Shown: piece after piece, positions 12,540 to 24,383 of the stretch | Layout of the letters: every line of letters begins with the position of its first letter | Position numbering within the stretch: position 1 is the stretch's first letter | Assembly: GCA_031216915.1 (NCBI GenBank) | Contig: CM062288.1 | Coordinates: 182,554,596 to 182,618,595, forward strand | Direction: 5' to 3' | Source of the DNA: Pictodentalium vernedei | Taxonomy: Eukaryota; Mollusca; Scaphopoda; Dentaliida; Dentaliidae | DNA length: 64,000 bases | Program-made: the position numbers and the translations under genes | Notes under the pieces: model-generated | Database searches by the model: none | Seen by the model: the letters and a program-made list of their open reading frames with translations, nothing else | Told to the model about the DNA's origin: nothing

Positions 12540-13780
12540 GTCCCTGTATCAATTATCTCCTATTAGACCACAGTTGTTATGCATGATTATGTCATTTTTT
12601 CACACCTTGCAGAGCTCACCTATCACCTGTCTGTTAATAGCAGAAGTAAATTTCTCTCCAGTTGGTTTTTCCCCGTAGGATTAGTTTTATTTATAACAAT
12701 GAAGATATCCAAACATTCAACGACAAACATGAAGTTATAAACTACAATAATTACATACGAAAATAGGAAGTGTTGTTTGTACATATGTGTAGATAAAATA
12801 TACCCTGGGACGGAGAAGGGGAGTATAACCGTCTTACAAACTAGTATATATCTAGTCCCACTGCCGGGGGAATGTTGGCGCCATGCACCACTGCATTTGA
12901 TAACCTACAGAGTAGTAAATATACCTGCCCCCCCCCCTTCCCATGTTGGGGATCCCCACCTTTTATTGTAAGGTTCCTTAGGCACAACATAGCGTCAGTA
13001 AGATGGATATATACTGCCACGTCGCCACTCTGGGGCGGAGGAGGGGCAGTGTATAGCCGTTTTACAGACTATTATATACCTGCACCCACTGTCGGGGAAA
13101 CGCTATAGTGTCAACACTATTTGATATTATAAGTAACTGATCCCATTGTAGCTAACGTTATTTACTGCTTTCTTATCATGCAGTGGCGGAGCGGTGGCAT
13201 TGTGATAGCCGGTTCTCTTCAGATCACCGAAGTTAAGCAACGTTGAGCCTGGTTAATCATTGGATGGGTGGCCGTCTGAGCGATCAATTCGGACTCCCAT
13301 GCTGTGTCCTTGGGCAAGGCACTTAACTCTGATTCTCCATATGGGGGCACGATGCCGCCATGTACTAAAGTGTACTGCGCATCGACGGTACGCATGTCTT
13401 CAACCAATCTAACCCTGCCTGTGCTGCAGTTCGGAGTTACGATGTTGGGATGCTGGCAGCTGCTCGTCGTTGTGGTTCTCTCCAGGTACTCCGGCTTCCT
13501 CCACCCGTAGATTAGCCATTGAGCATAAGTATATGCCCTTAAACACCAATAAATAAATAATAAATGATATCATGCAGGGCAGTGTGGAATACGAGGTGAG
13601 GAGTACCTTTCAATGTGTGTTTGGTTGGTGAAAGAGGCAGGGGGGAGGTGGTAACCTTGGTAATTTTGTTTGGATAAATCGACCACTGGCGACCGATGAA
13701 GCGGGACACGGTGAGAGTGGAACTTATGGGCGGTTATTCTTGATAATAAATAAATATACACTTACTTTTGAGTTCATACA
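12540..13780. repeat. Non-array insert in long unit, copy 1
   Basis: Unique-looking DNA embedded in the array. It contains two related blocks, about 12806-12880 and 13031-13110, of the pattern GGaCGGAGaAGGGG, TATAaCCGTcTTACA, then CCCACTGcCGGGG. A C-rich run lies near 12930 and a complete SINE at 13184-13567. The same insert is at about 18170-19420. Short frames inside it are not recognisable genes. Confidence 0.75.
13184..13567 (+). mobile_element. 5S rRNA-derived SINE, copy 1
   Basis: The head (about 13206-13280) reads like eukaryotic 5S rRNA: CCGGTTCTC, GATCACCGAAGTTAAGCAAC, GGTTAATCATTGGATGGGTG. It therefore includes the 5S internal promoter region (A box and C box) that recruits TFIIIA/Pol III. 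The body contains TTGGGCAAGGCACTTAACTC, a phrase I associate with the conserved central part of several aquatic-animal SINEs. The tail is a run of AATA repeats. A direct repeat TATCATGCAG flanks both ends (13174-13183 and 13568-13577), as expected for LINE-mediated insertion. It is non-coding; a decayed 5S pseudogene alone would not explain the body and tail. Confidence 0.88.
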
Positions 13781-16700
13781 AGGTGAGTATAGTAGTCTCA
13801 AATGAGAATGGCCAATATTTGTCTTGAAAACCTACGAGAGGCTTTTAGAGAAATCCTCGGAAAATATGAATTTTTAACCTTTTGAGGGGTATCGCCCTGT
13901 AACCAGCCCAAAACGGATTAATGCTTGGTTTTGTGAATACCTTCATTACTTACAAAAATGATCCTCAGTGAATTTCACTTCCAATAAGGAAGGTTAACTT
14001 ATCACGCAGGTACACATTGGGTGTTATGGGTGCCCCAAAACAGCCCATTTTCTCAAAATGTCTATACTTTCCAGGCTCTGGAGGGTTAATAATTGCTTAC
14101 TGGAATATTTTGTCCATGCAGCTTGTAATGTCACTCAAAGACCTGCAAATGGTCAGTTTTTCTTTAAAATTTGCTAGATTTTTTTGAGAAATCCACAGAA
14201 AACGGGAATTTTAAGCTTTTGATGGGTATATCTCCTTAACCAGTCGACAATGGGTTAAGACCTCGATTTTTGAATATCCTTACTACTTACAAAAATGTTT
14301 CTCTATCAGTTTCGCGTCCAGTAAAAGAAGTTACGTTTCTCTGTGGCATTTCCATTTGATGTTGTTAGTGTCCAAAAACAGACTATTTCTTCAAAATTTT
14401 TGACATTTAGCAGCCCATGGAGGGTTAACAAATACCTACCAGAATGAGTTATCTATGCAACTGGTAATGTGATACCAATACCTATCAACGGCCATTTTCT
14501 CTTGAAAACCCTACAAGATGTTTGTAAAGAAATCCAGGGAAAACGATTTTTAAGCTTTCGATGAGTATCCCTGTTAACCTCCCCAACAGGGGTTAACGCT
14601 TGTTTTTTTGAATACCCTTATTACTTACAAAAATGGTCCTCTGTGAATTCCACTTCCAACAAAGGTGATTATGTTTATCTCTAGTGTATACATTGGGTGC
14701 TGTACGTGTCCGAAAACAGCCCATGTCAACAAAATTACGATACTTGGCAGCTTGTAGATGGTTAATAAACGCTCACCGGAGTATTTTGTCCCTACAACTT
14801 GTAATTTCACATAAAGACCTACGAATAGTTAATTTTTCTTGAAACCCTACAAGTTACTGTTAGGGAAATTCAAAGAAAATGGGAATTTAAAGCTTTTAAG
14901 GGATATCTCTCTTAGCCTACCCAAAATGGGTTAAGACTTCGACTTTTGAATACCCTTACTACTTACAAAAATGTTTCTGTATAAATTGTACACTCGATAA
15001 CAGGAGGCGCTTTTCTTTGTGGTGTACCCATTGGATGCTGTTGGTGTCCAAAAACTGCCAATTTTATCACAATTTTGATGTTGAGGAACCCTGGGAGGGT
15101 TAACTAATGCTGACCGGAATATTTTGTCCATGCAACTTGTAATGTCACACCAAGACCTGCGAATAGCCGATTTTTTCTTGAAAACCTACGAGATGTTTTT
15201 AGAGAAATCCACAGAAAGAGGATATTTTAAGGTTTTAATGGGTATCTCTCTTTAACCAGCCGAAAATGGGTTAAGACGTCGAATTGTGAATACCCTTACC
15301 ACTTTCAAAAATATTTTCCGATCAATTTTGCGTCCGATAAATGAAGGCCACTTTCTCTGTGGTATACCGTTTGGGTGCTGTTGGTGTCCAAAAACAGCCC
15401 ATTTTATCACAATTTTTACGTTTAGCAGCTCGGGGAGGGTTAACTAATGCTGACCGGAATATTTTGTCCATGCAACTTGTAATGTCACACCAAGACCTGG
15501 GAGTGACAAATATTTCCTGAAAATCTACAAGACTCGTCTAGAGAAGTCCACGGAAAACATGAAGTTTTGAGCTTTTTGGGGGTATTGCTGTTTAACCAGC
15601 CCAAAACGGGTTAACGCTTGGTTTTGTGAACACCCTTATTACTTACAAAAATGATCCTCGGTGAATTCCACTTCCAATAAAAGCAGTTATGTGTATCTAT
15701 CGTGTTTCGTTTGGGTGCTGTGGGGGCCCGAAAACAGCCCATTTCATCAACATTTCGATGTTTGGCAGCCTGTGGGGGGTTACCATATGCATCGCCTGAT
15801 ATGTCGTGTGTATCATAGGTCTTATCACAGGCAGGTCTAGCAATGATGAATGTTTAAAAAAAATCTACAAGACGTGTTTCGAGAAAGTGCCGTTAAACCC
15901 CAATTTTGACAGTTTTTTGCCAATTCTGACGAAATAGGGATTAAATCGAAAAATCCGCTTCGGTACATTTTTAGATTTTGTGCCGCTCTATGTGTGTGCA
16001 AAATTGTGTGCAAATCGGTTCGAAAATGGCTTCTGAATCGTACGGACAAAATGTGTGGAAAAAAAAAAAAAAAAAAAACCCCAAAAAACTAGACTTTATG
16101 ATTCTGGAGAATCATGGCTTTTCCCGATGAGATTCCATGATTTTTCATGACCCCACAGTGTCTTGTTGTTTTTAACTGTCTCACTGAAGTCCCTTCATCG
16201 ATGTTATGAAAAAGGTGAAGATAGTAATCTCAAATGAGAGAGTTTGATAAAAAATTGTTTAGGTAAAAACCATCATTAACGGTGGACTGGTTTAATGTCA
16301 ATATCGTCTTCCAACAATTCAATGACCGACAAAAGGAGATATGTTTGTTTGACACATCCCACTGAGTGCTGTGTCAATTTAGAAATGGTTCATTTTATCT
16401 CAAATGTACCCAAATATTGATGTCTGGCAGCTTGTAGAGGGTTAACAAGTGGTAACAGGAATATTTATTCATGCAACTTGTAATGTCACATCAAGAACTG
16501 TGAATGGCCATTTTTTTCTTTAAAATCTACAAGATGTTTTCAGAGAAATCCAGGGAGAACATGAATTTTAAGCTTTTGATGGGTATCATTGTTTATCCAG
16601 CCCAAAACGGGTTAAGTGTTGTTTTTTGAATACTCTTATTACTTCCAAAAATAATTCTCAGTGAATTCTACTTCCACTTATTTTGATCTCCCCTCCCAAC

Positions 16701-18169
16701 TTTGGGTGCTGTGGGTACGCAAACACAGCCCATTTTATCAACATTTTGATGTTTGAGAACCTGCATAGGGTTAACAAATGCTTACAGGAATATTGTGTAC
16801 ATGCAACTTGTAATGTCACACTAACATCAGAGAATTGCCATTTTTTCTTGAAAATCTACGGTATGTTTTTAAAGAAATCCTCAGATAACACAAATGTTTA
16901 ACCTTTTGAGGGGTATCTCCCTGTAACCAGCTCTAAAGGGTTAATGCTTGGTTTTGTGAATACCTTCATTACTTACAAAAATGATCGACGGTGAATTCCA
17001 CTTCCAATGAAGGTGGTTATGTTTATCTCGCAAGTACACATTTGGTGTTATGGTTGCCCAAGAAGAGCCCATTTTCTCCAAATGTCTGTGCTTGGCAGTC
17101 TCTGGAGGGTTAACAAATGTTTACCGAAACATTTTGTTCATGCTTGTAATGTCACTCGAAGACCTGCGAATGGTCAATTGTTCTTGAATTTTTTGTTGTT
17201 GAGAAATCCATAGAAAACTGGAATTTTAAGCTTTTGAGGGTTATATCTCCTTAACCAGTCAAAAATGGGTTCAGACCTCGATTTTTGAATCCATTTACTA
17301 CTTACAAAAATGTTTCCCTGCCAGTTTTGCGTCCGGTAAAAGAAGTTACGTTTCTCTGTTGCATTCCCTTTTGATGTTGTTGTTGTTCAAAAACAGGCTA
17401 TTTTTTCAAAATTTTGACATTTAGCAGTCCATGGAGGGTTAACAAATGTCTACCGGAATAATTTATCCAATCACCTGGCAATGTGACACCATGACCTATC
17501 AATGGCCATTTTCTCTTGAAAACGCTACCAGATATTTGTAAAGAAATCCAGCGAAAACATAAATTTTTAAGCCTTTGATGGGTATCACTATTAACAACCA
17601 CAAAAGGGGTTAACGCTTGGTTTTTTGAATACCCTTATTACTTACAAAAATGGTCCTCGGTGAATTCCACTTCCAACAAAGGAGATTATGGGTAATTCCC
17701 AGGTACATGTTGGGTGTTGCGCGTGTCTGAAAACAGCCCATTTCAACAAAATTACGATGCTTGGCAGTCTGTAGAGGGTTAATAAACATCCATGATTTTT
17801 TATGACCCTGGAGTGTCTGAAGAAATGTTTTTAATTGTATCATTAAAGTATTTTTATTGATATCTTGAGAAAAGTGGGTATAATAGTCTCAAATGACCCA
17901 GTGTGATAAAAGAACGTTTTGGTTAAATCATCATTGTTTGTGGAGAGGGTTAATATTAATATCAGCATCTGAGAATCAGCGTCTAATGTAAATAGCCCAT
18001 TGTATCTCAAATTACCTAAAATTTCGATAGTTGACGGTTTGTGGAGGGTTAATGAAGGCTTGCGAGAATACTTCGTCTCCAGGGTTTATTTGTTCTTAAA
18101 AATCTGTAAGAACCAGTTGAAGATATCCACAGAAAATGTGAACTTTAAATTCTTGAGCATGTCATGTAT

Positions 18170-19420
18170 AGACCCTGTATCAATTATCTCCTATTAGACC
18201 ACAGTTGTTATGCATGATTATGACATTTTTTCACACCTTGTAGAGCTCACCTATCACCTGTCTGTTAATAGCAGAAGTAAATTTCTCTCCAATTGGTTTT
18301 TCCCCCGAAGGATTAGTTTTATTTATTACAATGAAGATATCCATACATACAACGACAAACATGAAGTTATAAACTACAATAATTACATACGAAAATAGGA
18401 AGTGTTGTTTGTACATATGTGTAGATAAAATATACCCTGGGACGGAGAAGGGGAGTATAACCGTCTTACAAACTAGTATATATCTAGCCCCACTGCTGGG
18501 GGAATGTTGGCGCCATGCACCACTGCATTTGATAACCTACAGAGTAGTAAATATACCTGCCCCCCCCCCTTCCCATGTTGGGGATCCCCACCTTTTATTG
18601 TAAGGTTCCTTAGGCACAACATAGCGTCAGTAAGATAGATATATACTGCCACGTCGCCACTCTGGGACGGAGGAGGGGCAGTGTATAGCCGTTTTACAGA
18701 CTATTATATACCTGGACCCACTGTCGGGGAAACACTATAGTGTCAACACTATTTGATATTATAAGTAACTGATCCCATTGTAGCTAACATTATTTACTGC
18801 TTTCTTATCATGCAGTGGCGGAGCGGTGGCATTGTGGTAGCCGGTTCTCCTCAGATCACCGAAGTTAAGCAACGTTGAGCCTGGTTAATCATTGGATGGG
18901 CGGCCGTCTGAGCGATCAATTCGGACTCCCATGCTGTGTCCTTGAGCAAGGCACTTAACTCTGATTCTCCATATGGGGACACGATGCCGCCATGTACTAA
19001 GGCGTACTGCACGTCGACGATACGCATGTCTTCAGCCAATCTAACCCTGCCTGTGCTGCAGTTCGGAGTTACGATGTTGGGAAGCTGGCAGCTGCTCGTC
19101 GTTGCTCGGTGGTTCTCTCCAGGTACTGCGGCTTCCACCACCCGTAGACTAGCCATTGTACATAAGTATATGCTCTTAAACACCAATAAATAAATAAATG
19201 AGATCATGCAGGGCAGTGTGGAATACGAGGTGAGGCGTACCTTTCAATGTGTGTTTGGTTGGAGAAAGAGGCAGGGGGAGGTGGTAACCTTGGTAATTTT
19301 GTTTGGATAAATCGACCGCTGGCGACCGATGAAGCGGGACACGGTGAGAGTGGAACTTATGGGCGGTTATTCTTGATAATAAATAAATATACACTTACTT
19401 TTGAGTTCATACAAGGTGAG
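18170..19420. repeat. Non-array insert in long unit, copy 2
   Basis: Counterpart of 12540-13780 with scattered substitutions, including the paired GGaCGGAGaAGGGG blocks, the C-rich run near 18561 and the SINE at 18816-19202. Confidence 0.75.
18816..19202 (+). mobile_element. 5S rRNA-derived SINE, copy 2
   Basis: Same insertion as the copy at 13184, carried along by the 5.63-kb duplication. The 5S-like head is retained (about 18838-18912), as are the GAGCAAGGCACTTAACTC body phrase and the AATA tail. The flanking repeat is ATCATGCAG on both sides. Both copies occupy the same array position, so this is one transposition event plus a duplication, not two insertions. Confidence 0.88.
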
Positions 19421-21722
19421 TATAGTAGTCTCAAATGAGAATGGCCAATATTTGTCTTGAAAACCTACGAGAGGCTTTTAGAGAAATCGTCGGAAAATAT
19501 GAATTTTTAACCTTTTGAGGGGTATCGCTCTGTAACCAGCCCAAAACGGATTAATGCTTGGTTTTGTGAATACCTTCATTACTTACAAAAATGATCCTCG
19601 GTGAATTTCAGTTCCAATGAGGAAGGTTATGTTTATCACGCAGGAGCACATTGGGTGTTATGGGTGCCCCAAAACAGCCCATTTTCTCAAAATGTCTATA
19701 CTTTCCAGCCTCTGGAGGGTAAATAATTGCTTACTGGAATATTTTGTCCATACAACTTGTAATGTCACTCAAAGACCTGCAAATGGTCAATTTTTCTTGA
19801 AAACGTGCTAGATTTTTTGGAGAAATCCACAGAAAACGGGAATTTTAAGCTTTTGATGGGTATATCTCCTTAACCAGTCGACAATGGGTTAAGACCTCGA
19901 TTTTTGAACATCCTTACTACTTACAAAAATGTTTCTCTATCAGTTTTGCGTCCAGTAAAAGAAGTTACGTTTCTCTGTGGCATTTCCATTTGATGTTGTT
20001 AGTGTCCAAAAACAGACTATTTCTTCAAATTTTTTGACATTTAGCAGCCCATGGAGGGTTAAAAAATACCTACCAGAATAAGTTATCTATGCAACTGGTA
20101 ATGTGATACCAAGACCTATCAACGGCCATTTTCTCTTGAAAATCCTACAAGATGTTTGTAAAGAAATCCAGGGAAAACGATTTTTAAGCTTTCGATGGGT
20201 ATCCCTGTTAACCTCCCCAACAGGGGTTAACGCTTGGTTTTTTGAACACCCTTATTACATACAAAAATGGTCCTCTGTGAATTCCACTTCCAACAAACGT
20301 GATTATGTTCATCTCTCGTGTATACATTGGGTACTGTACGTGTCCGAAAACAGCCCATGTCAACAAAATTACGATACTTGGCAGCTTGTAGATGGTTAAT
20401 AAACGCTCACCGGAGTATTTTGTCCCTACAACTTGTAATGTCACATAAAGACCTACGAATAGTTAATTTTTCTTGAAACCCTACAAGTTACTGTTAGGAA
20501 AATTCACTGAAAATGGGAATTTAAAGCTTTTGAGGGATATCTCTCTTAGCCTACCCAAAATGGGTTAAGACTTCGACTTTTGAATACCCTTGCTACTTAC
20601 AAAAATGTTTCTGTATAAATTGTACAGTCGATAAAAGGAGGCGCTTTTCTTTGTGGGGTACCCATTGGGTGCTGTTGGTGTCCACAAACTGCCAATTTTA
20701 TCACAATTTTGATGTTGAGGAGCCCTGGGAGGGTTAACTAATGCTGACCGGAATATTTTGTCCATGCAACTTGTAATGTCACACCAAGACCTACAAATAG
20801 CCGATTTTTTCTTGAAAACCTACGAGATGTTTTTAGAGAAATCCACAGAAAGAGGGTATTTTAAGGTTTTAATGGGTATCTCTCTTTAACCAGCCGAAAA
20901 TGGGTTAAGACTTCGAATTTTGAATACCCTTACCACTTTCAAAAATATTTTCCGATCAATTTTGCGTCCGATAAATGAAGGCCACTTTCTCTGTGATATA
21001 CCGTTTGGGTGCTGTTGGTGTCCAAAAACAGCCCATTTTATCACAATTTTTATGTTTAGCAGCTCGGGGAGGGTTAACTAATGCTGACCGGAATATTTTG
21101 TCCATGCAACTTGTAATGTCACACCAAGACCTGGGAGTGACAAATATTTCCTGAAAATCTACAAGACTCGTCTAGAGAAATCCACAGAAAACATGAAGTT
21201 TTGAGCTTTTTGGGGGTATTGCTGTTTAACCAGCCCAAAACGGGTTAACGCTTGGTTTTCTGAACACCCTTATTACTTACAAAAATTATCCTCGGTGAAT
21301 TCCACTTCCAATAAAAGCAGTTATGTGTATCTATGGTGTCTCGTTTGGGTGCTGTGGGGGCCCAAAAACAGCCCATTTCATCAAAATTTCGATGTTTGGC
21401 AGCCTGTGGAGGGTTACCATATGCATCGCCTGATATGTCGTGTGTATCAAAGGTCGTATCACAGGCAGGTCTAGCAATGATGAATGTTTAAAAAAAATCT
21501 ACAAGACGTGTTTCGAGAAAGTGCCCATAAACCCCAATTTTGACAGTTTTTTGCCAATTCTGACAAAATAAGGGTTAAATCGAAAAATCCGCTTCGGTAC
21601 ATTTTTAGATTTTTTGCCCCTCTATGTGTGTGCAAAATTTTGTGAAAATCGGTTCGAAAATGGCTTCTGAATCGTACGGACAAAATGTGTGGAAAAAAAA
21701 AAAAAAAAAAAACCCAAAAAAC

Positions 21723-24383
21723 TAGACTTTATGATTCTGGAGAATCATGGCTTTTCCCGATGAGATTCGTTGAGTTTTCATGACCCCACAGTGTCTGATG
21801 AATTGTTTTTAACTGTCTCACTGAAGTTCCTTCATTGATGTTATGAGAAAGGTGAGTATAGTAGTCTCAAATCACTCAGTTTGATAAAAAAAATTGTTTA
21901 GGTAAAAACCATCATTAACGGTGGAGTGGGCTAATGTCAATATCGTGGTCCAACAAGTTAATGACCTACAAAAGGAGTTATGTTTGTTTGACATATACCC
22001 ACGTAGTGGCTATTTGAAAATGGTTCATTTTATCTCAAATGTATCCAAAATATTGATGTCTGGCAGTTTGTAGAGGGTTAACAAGTGCTAACAGGAATAT
22101 TCATTCATGCAACTTGTAATGTCACACCAAGAACTGCGAATGGCCAATTTTTCTTTGAAATCTACAAGATGTTTTCAGAGAAATCCCGGGAGAACATGAA
22201 TTTTAAGCTTTTGATGAGTATCATTGTTTATCCAGCCCAAAACGGGTTAAGTGTTGTTTTTTGAATACTCTTATTACTTCCAAAAATAATTCTCAGTGAA
22301 TTCTACTTCCACTTATTTTGATCTCTCCTCTCAAATTCGGATGCTGTGGGTATGCAAACACAGCCCATTTTATCAACATTTTGATGTTTGAGAACCTGCA
22401 TAGCGTTAACAAATGCTTCCAGGAATATTTTGTACATGCAATTTGTAATGTCACACTAAGATCTGAGAATGGCCATTTTTTCTTGAAAATCTATGAGATG
22501 TTTTTAGTGAAACCCTCGGATAACATGAATTTTTAACCTTTTGAGGGGTATCATTCTGTAATCAGCCCTAAACGGGTCAATGCTTGGTTTTGTGAATACC
22601 TTCATTACATACGAAAATGATCATCGGTGAATTCCACTTCCAATGAAGGGGGTTATGTTTATCTCGCATGTACACATTAGGTGTTATGGTTGCCCAAGAA
22701 CAGCCCATTCACTCCAAATGTCTATGCTTGGCAGCCTCTGGAGGGTTAACAAATGCTTACCGAAATATTTTGTCCCTGCAACTTCAACTGTCACTCCAAG
22801 AGCTGCGAAAGGCCAATTTTTCTGGAAATTTTGTTTTGAGAAATGCACAGAAAACTGGAATTTTAAGCTTTTAAGGGGTATATCTCTTTAACTAGTCAAA
22901 AATGGGTTAAAATCTCGATTTTTGAATGCACTTACTACTTACAAAAATGTTTCCCTGTCAGTTTTGCGTCCGGTAAAAGAAGTTATGCATCTCTGTTGCA
23001 TTCCCATTTGATGTTGTTAGTGTCCAAAAACAGACTATTTTTTCAAAATTTTCACATTTAGCAGTCCATGGAGGGTTGACAGATGCTTCCCGGAATAATT
23101 TATCCTCTCGACTGGTAATGTGACACCAAGACCTATCAGTGGCCATTTTCTCTTTAAAACTCTACCAGATGTTTGTAAAGAAATCCATGGAAAACATAAA
23201 TTTTTAAGCTTTTGATGGGTATCACTATTGACAACCACAAAAGGGGTTAACGCTTGGTTTTTTTAATACGCTCATTACTTACAAAAATGACCCTCGATGA
23301 ATTCCATTTTCAACAAAGGAGATTATGTTTATTTCTCAGGTACACATTGGGTGCTGTGTGTGTCTGAAAAGAGCCCATTTCAACAAAATTACGATACTTG
23401 GCAGCCTCTAGAGGGTTAATAAACGCTCAATGGAATATTTTGTCCATGCAGTTTGTAATATCACACAAAGACCTGCGAGTAGTCAATTTTTCTTGAAAAT
23501 CTACAGGATGTTTTTAGAGAAATCCACAGAAAATGGGAATTTGAAGATTTTAAGGGGTCTCTCTCTTTAGCCTGTCCAAAATGGGTTAAGACTTCGACTT
23601 TTGAATACCCTTACTACTTACAAAAATGTTTGCGTATAGATTGTGCGCTCGATAAAGGAAGGCACTTTTCTTTGTGGCGTACCCATTGGGTGCTGTTGGC
23701 ATCCGAAAACAGCCCTTTTTATCACAATTTTGACATTTAGCAGCCCGTGGAGGGTTAACAAATGCTAACCGCAGTATTTTGTCCATGCAACTTCTATTGT
23801 CACCCCAAGGCCTGGGAGTGACAAATTTTTCTTGAAAATCTACAAGACTCGTTTAGAGAAATCCACGAAAAACCTGAATTTTTTAGCTTTATGGGGGTAT
23901 TGCTGTTTAACCATCCAAAACGGGTTAATGCTTGGTTTTTTGAACACCCTTATTTCTTACAACAATGATCCTCGGTGAATTCCACTTCCAATAAAGAAAG
24001 TTATGTTTACCTCTCGGGTTTTGTTTGGGTGCTGTGGGGGTCTAAAACCGGCCCATTTCATCAAAATTTCGATGTTTGGCAGCCTGTGGAGGGTTACCAA
24101 ATGCACCGCCTAATATGTCGTGTGTATCAAAGGTCGTGTCATAGGAAGGTCTAGCAATGATGAATGTTTAAAAAAAATCTACAAGACGTGTTTCGAGAAA
24201 GTGCCAATTTTGGCAGTTTTTTGCCAATTCTGGCGAAATAAGGGTTAAATCGAAAATTCCGCTTCAGTTCATTTTTAGATTTTTTACCCCTCTATGCGTG
24301 TGCCAAATTGTGTGAAAATCGGTTCGAAAATGGCTTCTGAATCGTACGGACAAAAATGTGTGGAAAAAAAAACAAAAAAAAAC
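21723..24383. repeat. Array unit 5 (2.66 kb)
   Basis: A complete eight-monomer unit. It shares the second-monomer variant GCTTCCAGGAAT and other differences with unit 1, about 16 kb away. Monomer boxes are at about 22075, 22403 (GCGTTAAC), 22742, 23072 (GGGTTGAC), 23413, 23753 and 24091, so several HpaI-type landmarks have mutated here. Confidence 0.85.

Larger units (their letters stand above)
10455..16089. repeat. Array unit 3, long form (5.63 kb) with SINE-bearing insert
   Basis: Monomers 1-4 are ordinary. Monomer 5 breaks off at about 12150 and joins a diverged second unit head (CCATGATTTTTTATGACC). A diverged first monomer follows (box about 12415), then about 1.2 kb of non-array DNA (12540-13780). 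Array sequence resumes in the middle of a second-type monomer at about 13797 and runs to the A-rich end. Two nearly identical consecutive monomers (boxes about 15097 and 15436, GGGTTAACTAATGCTGACC) show an extra local duplication. The right junction falls in a shared ATGAGA, which suggests recombination at microhomology. Confidence 0.85.
16090..21722. repeat. Array unit 4, long form (5.63 kb), tandem copy of unit 3
   Basis: Matches unit 3 throughout, including the broken fifth monomer (about 17780), the non-array insert, the SINE and the doubled monomers (about 20733 and 21070). By eye the two long units are far more alike than either is to the short units, so they arose by a recent 5.63-kb tandem duplication after the SINE inserted. 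Confidence 0.87.

Noticed and set aside
13206..13280. Functional 5S rRNA gene
   Set aside because: Only the internal part of 5S matches; it is diverged, continues into a SINE body and AATA tail, and is bounded by target-site duplications.
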